Position numbers and translations under genes: made by a program
Shown here: positions 16,034 to 22,531 of the stretch, one piece after another
How the letters are laid out: the number at the start of each line of letters is the position of its first letter
How positions within the stretch are numbered: the stretch's first letter is position 1
DNA from: Clostridium sp. CAG:967
Lineage (GTDB): Bacteria; Cyanobacteriota; Vampirovibrionia; Gastranaerophilales; Gastranaerophilaceae
Reading direction: 5' to 3'
NCBI GenBank assembly: GCA_000433095.1
Contig: HF991471.1
Coordinates: 79,775 to 123,716, forward strand
DNA length: 43,942 nt
Notes under the pieces: generated by a model
Seen by the model: the letters and a program-made list of their open reading frames with translations, nothing else
What the model was told of the DNA's origin: nothing
Database searches by the model: none

Positions 16034-17380
16034 TTAAATTTCAACTCCCTGCATCATATCAACAAGTGTTTGTATAGTTGTATCCATACTAACAATATCA
16101 GTTGTTCTTTGCTGTAAAAAAGCATTAATTTTCGGCATCATTTCTATTGCAGTATCCAAACGAGGGTTTGTCCCCGGCTGATACATACCCACATCAATCA
16201 AATCTTTGTTTTCACGATAAAGCGCCATTATTGCACGCATTTTCCCCGCAGCTTCTTTATGTTCGGGAGTAGCAATTGCAGACATAAGTCTTGAAATACT
16301 TCCTAAAACATCAATTGCAGGATAATGGTTCATTTCGGCAACTTTTCTTGAAAGGAAAATGTGTCCGTCAACAATACCACGCACAATATCTACAATAGGA
16401 TCCGAAATATCATCACCCTCCATAAGAACGGTATACAGAGCCGTAATTGAACCTTTAGGACTGTTTCCGGCACGTTCCAGAACTTTTTGAAGCCACGAAA
16501 ATATAGAAGGCGGATAACCTTTCATTGTCGGCGGTTCTCCGATAGACAAACCGACTTCACGTCCTGCCATTGCACAACGTGTTACGGTATCCGTCATTAA
16601 GAAAACTTTTTTACCCTGATCCCTGAAATATTCACAAACAGCAGTTGCGGTAAGCAAAGCCTTTTGACGGATTAAGGGCGGCTGATCGCCTGTTGAGCAT
16701 ACAAGAACGGATTTAGCCATTCCGAGTTCACCCAGCGCATCCTCAACAAACTCTTTAACTTCACGTCCACGTTCACCAATCAGGGCAACAACGTTGACAT
16801 CGGCATCGGAATTTCTTGCAATCATACCCAGAAGCGTACTTTTACCTACCCCTGAACCTGCGAACAAGCCCAAACGCTGACCGCAGCCCATAGTCATACA
16901 ACTGTCGATTGCTCTTACACCTGTTGAGAAAATCTCAGTAATAATCGGTCTCTCAAACGGACCCGGAGGCGGTCCCTCAACAGGGCGCCATGTAGCTCCG
17001 GTTGTATCAAGCGGCATTCCGTCAATAGGCTCTCCCATAGGATTTATAAGACGTCCCAGAAGAAAATCCCCGACAGGAATAATAATAGGTCTTCCCGTTG
17101 TAGTAACCAGACTTCCCTGCCCTATGCCTTCACCGTCATAAAGCAAAAGCAACTGGGCTGCTTCGCCTTTAAAAGCAACAACTTCAGCAGGCTTTTTACG
17201 TCCGTCATAGGTTTCTATATAGCATAAATCACCGATTTTCAGTCCCGGCAGTTTAACCTCGACCGTCAACCCCAAAAGTTTAGATACAGTACCTTTAAAA
17301 CGAAATAATTGCGTTTCATCCAACTTATCCTTAACTTTATATTTAAGTTCATCAAGCTTGCTTGTATCTAAACCATCCAT
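16034..17380 (-). CDS. fliI: Flagellar/type III secretion export ATPase (FliI/SctN family)
   Basis: A 448-residue hexameric ATPase that energises chaperone release and substrate unfolding in flagellar or injectisome export. The F1-beta-like core shows the Walker A GLFAGSGVGKST (about 172-183), ALIGERGREVKEFVEDAL (the catalytic-Glu region), FLMTDTVTRCAMAGREVGLS, and the FliI-type C-terminal QPGTNPRLDTAIEMMPKINA. The N-terminal oligomerisation domain is complete. No fliF, fliG, fliH, flhB or other export genes adjoin. ATG is preceded by TATAAT and only six bases (17387-17392), suggesting a leaderless transcript and independent expression. Confidence 0.88.
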   Translation of the reverse strand: MDGLDTSKLDELKYKVKDKLDETQLFRFKGTVSKLLGLTVEVKLPGLKIGDLCYIETYDGRKKPAEVVAFKGEAAQLLLLYDGEGIGQGSLVTTTGRPIIIPVGDFLLGRLINPMGEPIDGMPLDTTGATWRPVEGPPPGPFERPIITEIFSTGVRAIDSCMTMGCGQRLGLFAGSGVGKSTLLGMIARNSDADVNVVALIGERGREVKEFVEDALGELGMAKSVLVCSTGDQPPLIRQKALLTATAVCEYFRDQGKKVFLMTDTVTRCAMAGREVGLSIGEPPTMKGYPPSIFSWLQKVLERAGNSPKGSITALYTVLMEGDDISDPIVDIVRGIVDGHIFLSRKVAEMNHYPAIDVLGSISRLMSAIATPEHKEAAGKMRAIMALYRENKDLIDVGMYQPGTNPRLDTAIEMMPKINAFLQQRTTDIVSMDTTIQTLVDMMQGVEI

Positions 17381-17386
17381 AACATT

Positions 17387-17392
17387 ATTATA
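17387..17392 (-). promoter_or_regulatory. -10 element placing transcription start at the fliI start codon
   Basis: TATAAT on the minus strand is followed by AATGTT and then ATG. With the usual 6-7 base distance, RNA would begin at the A of the start codon. No ribosome binding site is present. Confidence 0.55.
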
Positions 17393-17469
17393 CTTATTAA
17401 TAAGTATTTTTCAATTTGTTAACATAACACTTGATTAGCAAATACGTTTGTGGTTTTATAGATTTTGGA

Positions 17470-17529
17470 ACGGGCAATTCCTCTTAGCCTTGTTCAAGGG
17501 AAAGTAACAAGCGGCGGTTATAATCCCGT
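17470..17529 (+). promoter_or_regulatory. Possible structured leader or promoter region of rpsP
   Basis: ACGGG (17470-17474) and CCCGT (17525-17529) could pair around an inner stem CTTGTT/AACAAG (17489-17494, 17506-17511). A TATAAT (17519-17524) lies in the 3' part, 38 bases before the start codon, and could be the -10 element. A ribosomal protein leader with autoregulation is possible, but no known family matches. Confidence 0.3.
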
Positions 17530-17561
17530 AAAGTACTACTAATAAGAAGGAAAAACAACAA

Positions 17562-17957
17562 ATGCTAAAAATCAGATTAAAAAGATTGGGCGCTAAAAAG
17601 AACCCTACATACAGAATTATCGTAATCAATTCAACAACAAAACGTGAAGGCAGACCAGTTCAAGAATTGGGACACTATAATCCTAAAACTAAAGTTATGA
17701 AATTAGACAAATCATCAGCATTAGAATGGATTAAAAAAGGTGCTCAACCTACAGAAACTGTTGCTTACTTAATCAAAAACTGTAACGAAGATGGTACATT
17801 GAATTACGTAAAAAAAGAAACAGTAAAACTTTCTAAAAAAGCTCAAGCTAAGGCACAAGCAGAAGCTGAAGCAAAAGCAGCTGCTGAAGCTGAAGCAAAA
17901 GCGGCGGCAGAAGCAGAACAAGAAGCTCCGGCAGAAGAAGCTGCTGCTGAAGCGTAA
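17562..17957 (+). CDS. rpsP: 30S ribosomal protein S16 with Ala/Glu-rich tail
   Basis: S16 binds 16S rRNA early in assembly of the small subunit. Residues 1-80 are a standard S16 (MLKIRLKRLGAKKNPTYRII, then REGRPVQELGHYNPKT and LDKSSALEWIKKGAQPTETV). Residues about 88-131 form an unusual Ala/Glu/Lys repeat tail (KAQAEAEAKAAAEAEAKAAA and on), making the protein half again as long as a typical 80-90 residue S16. AAGAAGG precedes the start. It is monocistronic here, ending at a bidirectional terminator; the usual partners rimM and trmD are absent. Confidence 0.95.
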   Translation: MLKIRLKRLGAKKNPTYRIIVINSTTKREGRPVQELGHYNPKTKVMKLDKSSALEWIKKGAQPTETVAYLIKNCNEDGTLNYVKKETVKLSKKAQAKAQAEAEAKAAAEAEAKAAAEAEQEAPAEEAAAEA

Positions 17958-17981
17958 GCTTAAAGAAATTTTAATAAACAC

Positions 17982-18011
17982 AAAAAATGCCTCTAATAAG
18001 AGGCATTTTTT
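17982..18011. terminator. Bidirectional terminator between rpsP and the 18010-18570 gene
   Basis: AAAAAATGCCTCT and AGAGGCATTTTTT pair over 13 bp with a four-base loop (AATA). T-runs on both strands serve the convergent genes. Confidence 0.9.
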
Positions 18012-18570
18012 ATACAATATTAGTTACAAATATTTCACCGTTTTTGAACGCATCATTCATATCTTTATATAAAATCTCTTTCGGTTGAAAATATCTCATT
18101 GTGTCATTAAGTATTTCTTTATCAGACTTTCTTACAACTACAGTAAAAGCGTTTTCAGAAAGCCCCATTGCTTTTACAATTTTTGACCATTTGCTTGACG
18201 GAGATTTTGCAACTAATTCATCAAGCATATTAACAGGCATAAATACCAGAGAATCACCTTTTTCCAGAATTCCGTCTTTAGTAAACCCGCCTATTATATC
18301 TTTAATTGAATTTAAATCAAACTTTTCAGGCTTTTTTAACATTTTTTGCGCCAGTTCTTTAATTTCATTAGCTGCTTTTGTATCACAGTGTCTTTTAACA
18401 AGCAACGTTCCGGCAGCAACCGTGCCTAAAGCCCCAAGACCAATCATAGCTTTTGTTGAATCACTCATTTTTTTCTTTTCAGGATATGATACAGGGGAGA
18501 TTACTTCCTGAAATGAAACGGGAGTAACATTAGGTTTAGGTGTATAAGAATTTATTGCAGTTATATTCAT
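18010..18570 (-). CDS. Membrane-associated protein of unknown function with short lineage-type N-terminus
   Basis: A 186-residue protein. The N-terminus MNITAINSYTPKPNVTPVSF resembles the starts of the genes at 40287 and 34336. A Lys-flanked hydrophobic segment follows (about residues 41-60, KAMIGLGALGTVAAGTLLV), then a soluble domain of about 120 residues with alternating helices. AAAGG precedes ATG. It shares a terminator with rpsP. No family is recognised. Confidence 0.6.
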   Translation of the reverse strand: MNITAINSYTPKPNVTPVSFQEVISPVSYPEKKKMSDSTKAMIGLGALGTVAAGTLLVKRHCDTKAANEIKELAQKMLKKPEKFDLNSIKDIIGGFTKDGILEKGDSLVFMPVNMLDELVAKSPSSKWSKIVKAMGLSENAFTVVVRKSDKEILNDTMRYFQPKEILYKDMNDAFKNGEIFVTNIV

Positions 18571-18653
18571 ATAAAAGACCTTTCTTTTTTATTAATACAG
18601 AAAGAAAGATTTTATTGCGCCCTAATTCTTACAACATTTACAACAGTTAACAA

Positions 18654-19133
18654 TTAATCGTTATACTTACTGATTTCCTGAAAATAATTTTCTAAAGCAA
18701 GATAGCCCTTGTAAATTTCGTTAGAAATATTTGCATACCTGTTAGCAACAATGAATTTAAGTTCTTTAGTCCTGATTTCAAGAATTAAATCAGCATCCGC
18801 CTTAAGTTTTTCATCACCTGTAACAGACCATCTTTGAAGAAGCGCAAGTTCTTCATACATTTGTTTAACAGTAGTGAATTCCAGTGTATTAAAATCATAT
18901 TTTGCCAGAACAGCTTTTTCGGCGTTTGAAATTCTTGACATAACAGCCTGAAATTTAAAAATACGCTTTACAATAACATAATTATCAGCAATTTTTCTGT
19001 GAGAATAAGGTATGATATTTTTTGCTAAAAGCGCTGCATAAGAACGTGAAGTAAATACTTCTTCTTCTCTTGAAAAAGCACTTCTTGAAGTTAAGTCAAA
19101 ATTAGATTTCTTTTCAATGATTTCTTCCGGCAT
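18654..19133 (-). CDS. Helical protein of unknown function
   Basis: About 159 residues, nearly all alpha-helical and charged, with no signal peptide or membrane segment. AGGGGG five bases before the ATG at 19133 favours the start MPEEIIEKK over an in-frame start 18 bases upstream. It stands alone between two minus-strand genes. No motif allows a functional call. Confidence 0.6.
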   Translation of the reverse strand: MPEEIIEKKSNFDLTSRSAFSREEEVFTSRSYAALLAKNIIPYSHRKIADNYVIVKRIFKFQAVMSRISNAEKAVLAKYDFNTLEFTTVKQMYEELALLQRWSVTGDEKLKADADLILEIRTKELKFIVANRYANISNEIYKGYLALENYFQEISKYND

Positions 19134-19215
19134 TTCAACCCCCTGATACAATCATCATACAAAAAGAGAAGTTTATTGTCATGACAATTTGTCAAATGTT
19201 TTACATGATTTAACA

Positions 19216-19247
19216 CAAAAAAAAGAAACCGATTAAAAATCGGTCTC
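19216..19247 (-). terminator. Rho-independent terminator of speD
   Basis: GAAACCGAT and ATCGGTCTC pair over nine positions (one wobble); on the minus strand a run of eight T follows. It lies about 43 bases past the speD stop. Confidence 0.8.
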
Positions 19248-19289
19248 TTTAAAATATATCAAAAACCCAATGTGTCTATGAGTGTAACA

Positions 19290-19745
19290 CTAGTCAGCGA
19301 ACTGCTGCATAAGTTCAAAAGGTTTTTCAGCAACTTTCAGAGTTTCTTCATCAATAATACCTCTTTTCAATTCAGAGAAAGTTGCTTTTTTAGAATTGAA
19401 TTTCTTTTTCAAGAATTCATAAGACACTTTCGGATCACATTTGTCACCGCAAGTGAATAAATCAACAGCTGCATAACCCAATTCAGGCCATGTATGAATA
19501 GCCAAATGGCTTTCTGAAATAATAACTACACCTGAAACACCGTACGGGTTAAACATATGGAAACATTTTTGGACAATAGTAGCACCACATTCAAGGGCGG
19601 CATCCACCATGTACTTTTCTACTTTATCAATACTATTTAATGTGTTTGGATCACATTCAAAAAATTCTGCTAAAACGTGTTGTCCTAAGTGGATTTCTTT
19701 TCTGCCGTTTTCCTGAAACGTTGTAAATGGTGATGTTACTGCCAA
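19290..19745 (-). CDS. speD: S-adenosylmethionine decarboxylase proenzyme
   Basis: Makes decarboxylated SAM, the aminopropyl donor for spermidine. The 151 residues fit the short bacterial class with a self-cleavage site at Glu78-Ser79 (VIISESHLAIHTWPE); the new N-terminal Ser becomes the pyruvoyl cofactor. The His84 and Cys99 (LFTCGDKCDP) positions expected for processing and catalysis are present. The start is TTG, eight bases behind GGAGG. An out-of-frame ATG only three bases behind the same GGAGG opens a four-codon frame (MNWQ, stop) that overlaps the true start. No spermidine synthase gene is in the window. Confidence 0.93.
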   Translation of the reverse strand: MAVTSPFTTFQENGRKEIHLGQHVLAEFFECDPNTLNSIDKVEKYMVDAALECGATIVQKCFHMFNPYGVSGVVIISESHLAIHTWPELGYAAVDLFTCGDKCDPKVSYEFLKKKFNSKKATFSELKRGIIDEETLKVAEKPFELMQQFAD

Positions 19746-19972
19746 TTCATGTGCCTCCTATAAATGTATACTTATTTACTACCTATTTGCTTTCGCAATA
19801 AACATATTACAATAAAAATCCGAAAATTTGTAAATTTTACACTTTAAAATAAAAATTTTACAAATCTTTTCACATAAATATGCCTAAAAATAAGATATAT
19901 TGTATCATTCAAACAGGCTATTTTTATTAAGATTTTTTAACAAATACAGTTGAATTTTTATTTTATTAAATA

Positions 19973-19978
19973 TAGAAT
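19973..19978 (+). promoter_or_regulatory. -10 element at the response-regulator start codon
   Basis: TTGAAT, 17 bases, TAGAAT, then six bases to ATG at 19985. There is no ribosome binding site, so the mRNA is probably leaderless. Confidence 0.5.
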
Positions 19979-19984
19979 TCAAAT

Positions 19985-20680
19985 ATGAATAAAATCTTAG
20001 TAATTGATGACGACACAGCAATAAACGAGCTTATAAAAGTTAATCTGGAATTGTGCGGGTATAATGTTGTACAGGCACCGGACGGCATAAAGGGTTTTGC
20101 ATTGTGCAAGCAGGAATTACCGGCACTGGTAATTTTAGATGTAATGATGCCTGAAGTTGACGGTTTCACAGTTGCTCAAAGAATAAGAAAAAATGAAGCC
20201 ACAAAAGATATTCCGATATTAATGCTTACAGCACTTTCTCAAATAAATGATAAAGTTAACGGATTTAATATCGGCGTTGACGATTACCTTGTAAAACCTT
20301 TTGAAATGGAAGAGTTGCAGGTAAGGGTACGTGCACTTTTAAAGCGTACACGTCAGATACCTGAAAGTGCATCAACAAGAGAACTTTTAACACTTGGCGA
20401 TATCACAATTCTACCTGAGGTATACAGCGTAAAAATTAACGAAAAAACGGCAAAATTAACACCGATTGAGTTTGAAATATTTAATTTGCTGTTTCAAAAC
20501 CACGGGAATATGGTTTCCTCATCCCAGCTACTAAAAGATATATGGGGATACTCACCAGACGATGACATTGAGACAATACGGGTTCACATAAGACATTTGC
20601 GCACAAAACTTGATAAAATTTCAGACGGTAAAAAATACATTGAAACAATATACGGCGGCGGTTATAAGTTAAGTATATAA
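19985..20680 (+). CDS. OmpR/PhoB-family response regulator, orphan
   Basis: A 231-residue transcription factor. The receiver domain (1-120) carries the acidic pocket IDDD (7-10), phospho-acceptor Asp52 in ILDVMMPEVDG, Thr82 region LMLTAL, and Lys104-type VDDYLVKPF. A winged-helix DNA-binding domain follows (about 133-231, with LTPIEFEIFNLLFQNHGNMV and the ETIRVHIRHLRTKLD recognition helix). No histidine kinase gene adjoins. The receiver resembles the cyanobacterial RpaA/RpaB group, but orthology cannot be decided by eye. It sits upstream of poly-C prepilin 1 on the same strand. Confidence 0.9.
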   Translation: MNKILVIDDDTAINELIKVNLELCGYNVVQAPDGIKGFALCKQELPALVILDVMMPEVDGFTVAQRIRKNEATKDIPILMLTALSQINDKVNGFNIGVDDYLVKPFEMEELQVRVRALLKRTRQIPESASTRELLTLGDITILPEVYSVKINEKTAKLTPIEFEIFNLLFQNHGNMVSSSQLLKDIWGYSPDDDIETIRVHIRHLRTKLDKISDGKKYIETIYGGGYKLSI

Positions 20681-20701
20681 AAATAACTTTAGGGTTTGTA
20701 C

Positions 20702-20730
20702 TTGACAAAAATGTAAACATGTTAAATAAT
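20702..20730 (+). promoter_or_regulatory. Promoter of poly-C prepilin 1
   Basis: TTGACA (20702-20707), 17-base spacer, AATAAT (20725-20730). The same hexamers and spacing occur before poly-C prepilin 2. The ribosome binding site GGAGG (20743-20747) lies seven bases before ATG 20755. Confidence 0.7.
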
Positions 20731-20754
20731 GAGAAAAAACATGGAGGATGAAAA

Positions 20755-21530
20755 ATGTTTAACCAAGAAGCTTTAAGGATTGCCCCCCCCCCGAAAACTC
20801 TTTAGGGGACTTTAATTCTGGCACTTACAACTGGAATTTTGCACGTTTTACCAATGGTTTTACTCTTGCTGAGGTATTGATTACTCTCGGTGTTATTGGC
20901 GTGGTTGCAGCCTTAACTATTCCTGCTGTTATAACCAATTATCAAAAGCAGGAAACACTTTCCAGGCTAAAGAAAGCATACAGTATTGTACAACAGGCAA
21001 TTAAGCTTTCTGAGGTTGAAAATGAATCAGTCACCAACTGGGATAACAATTTGAACGGACATGACTTTTTTGAAAAATATATAAAAAAATACGTTCAGTA
21101 TACACAAGAAATTACCCCAGCAGAATTATGGTCAATGGCACCGAGAAAACTTTTGAACGGTTCAAACTATACCGGTACAACTTATGCTTCCGGCTCAACC
21201 ACTGCAACAAACTTTATACTGTCAGACGGAAGTATGATTACCCTGAATTTTGTAACAGATGGTATATGGGTTGGGATAGACACAAATGGCATTAAAAAAC
21301 CTAATCAAATTGGAAAAGATACCTTTCTGTTTGTGTTTTCTTCAAAACATGGTTTGCAGCCGCTCGGAGAAGCAGGAACTCCTGATAGTTGGAGCTATGG
21401 AACATATTCAAGAGAAAAAATTATGGGCAGCGGCAGCCTGAGTTGCAGCAAAACAGGCACAGGCTACTGGTGTTCCGCACTTATTATGAATGACCAATGG
21501 AATATTGAAAAAGACTACCCTTGGAGATAG
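20755..21530 (+). CDS. Type IV prepilin-like protein interrupted by a 10-C tract (frame off; probable phase-variable gene)
   Basis: Translation from ATG 20755 gives MFNQEALRIAPPPKTL and stops at 20803-20805. Ten C at 20783-20792 lie within. In the next frame the prepilin body is open from directly after the tract to 21530: a polar leader, NGFTLAEVLITLGVIGVVAA (cleavage expected Gly|Phe; hydrophobic helix at about residues 37-60), then a globular pseudopilin-like part with paired cysteines and an ending KDYPWR. One extra C makes a continuous 258-residue protein. No ATG, GTG or TTG lies between the tract and the cleavage motif, so the upstream ATG must be the start. Either the gene is switched off in this clone, slippage during transcription restores it, or the tract is under-called. 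Confidence 0.8.
20783..20792 (+). repeat. Homopolymer tract of 10 C in prepilin 1
   Basis: Ten consecutive C in codons 10-13, a strong outlier in an AT-rich genome. Length 10 keeps the start codon out of frame with the prepilin body; lengths 8, 11 or 14 would join them. Confidence 0.95.
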
Positions 21531-21536
21531 GATAAA

Positions 21537-22427
21537 TTATTTATCCTGTTCATAACCAAAGTTTTTCAAAGAGCTTTGCTTTTTGCGCCAGTCTTTTTCT
21601 ACCTTAACCTCAAGACCTAAAAAAACTTTTTTCTCAACAATTTTTTCAAGTTCCAAACGGGCTTCTGTCCCGATTTTTTTCAGAAGACCTCCGCCTTTGC
21701 CGATTAAAATACCTTTTTGACTTTTTGTTTCGCAATAAATTGTTGCATAAATCCTGTCAATATCATCGCTTTCAGTATAACTTTCAATTTTCACGGCTAC
21801 AGAATGCGGAATTTCATCAGAGGTATTAAGAAGAATTTTTTCTCTGATAACTTCTTCTGTAACATCACGCATTGTTTCTTCCGTTACAACATCTTCCGGA
21901 TACAAAAGTTCGCCTTCGGGAAGATATTTATAAATATTTTTTATAAGTGTATCAATATTTCTGCCTGTCTTTGCTGAAACTTTTACAACAGGATAATTTT
22001 TATCGAATAAAGTTTTATATGAGATTAAATTTTCTTCAACTTTACCCATATTCTTAATCTTATCAACCTTATTCATAACAATAATTACGGGAATGTCAGT
22101 CTGCAAAATATTTTGCGCAATCCATTTGTCGCCCTTGCCGGCAGGCTCAGAGCCGTCGACTAAAAACAAAATTAAATCCGCATCAGGTACCGCAATTTTT
22201 GCCTCATCAAGCAGAAATTCCCCGAGTTTATTCAAAGGCTTATGCACTCCGGGAGTATCAATAAAGACTATCTGTCCCTCGCCGGTTGTGTATATACCTT
22301 TAATTCTTTTTCTTGTAGTCTGTGCTTTATCTGTGGCAATTACAATCTTTTGACCTAAAATTTGGTTCAAAAGAGTTGATTTGCCTACGTTAGGGCGCCC
22401 TATTATTGCTGTAAAACCGCTTTTCAT
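21537..22427 (-). CDS. era: GTPase Era
   Basis: Era binds 16S rRNA near its 3' end and acts in small-subunit maturation. The 296 residues hold G1 GRPNVGKST (10-18), G2 with KAQTTRKRIKGI, G3 DTPGVH, G4 NKVDKI and G5 VSAKTG, then a KH RNA-binding domain with ILIGKGGGLLKKIGTEAR near the C-terminus. It is convergent with poly-C prepilin 1, with only six bases between the stop codons. TACAAT lies seven bases before ATG, so this too may be leaderless. Confidence 0.97.
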   Translation of the reverse strand: MKSGFTAIIGRPNVGKSTLLNQILGQKIVIATDKAQTTRKRIKGIYTTGEGQIVFIDTPGVHKPLNKLGEFLLDEAKIAVPDADLILFLVDGSEPAGKGDKWIAQNILQTDIPVIIVMNKVDKIKNMGKVEENLISYKTLFDKNYPVVKVSAKTGRNIDTLIKNIYKYLPEGELLYPEDVVTEETMRDVTEEVIREKILLNTSDEIPHSVAVKIESYTESDDIDRIYATIYCETKSQKGILIGKGGGLLKKIGTEARLELEKIVEKKVFLGLEVKVEKDWRKKQSSLKNFGYEQDK

Positions 22428-22531
22428 GAAATAAATTGTAACATAAAAAGTATATTTTTTTTACAAACTAGCAATTTTTTTTTACTCAAAGTATTATATA
22501 TATGTATAGGGAAAAATTTTAACGGTAGAAA

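Noticed and set aside
17489..17511. Signal recognition particle RNA-like hairpin upstream of rpsP
   Set aside because: The CTTGTT/AACAAG stem with a GGGAAAG loop lacks the conserved SRP asymmetric loop (AGCA) and GGNA-type apical context.
17769..18017. Phe/Ser-rich reading frame on the minus strand
   Set aside because: It is the mirror of the Ala/Glu repeat tail of rpsP and a terminator; composition is an artefact.
20783..20792. Treating both poly-C prepilins as ordinary frameshifted pseudogenes
   Set aside because: Promoter, ribosome binding site, leader and full downstream frames are intact in both, and both need exactly one extra C. Decay would not hit the same place twice. A sequencing undercall remains possible and is stated as the main alternative.
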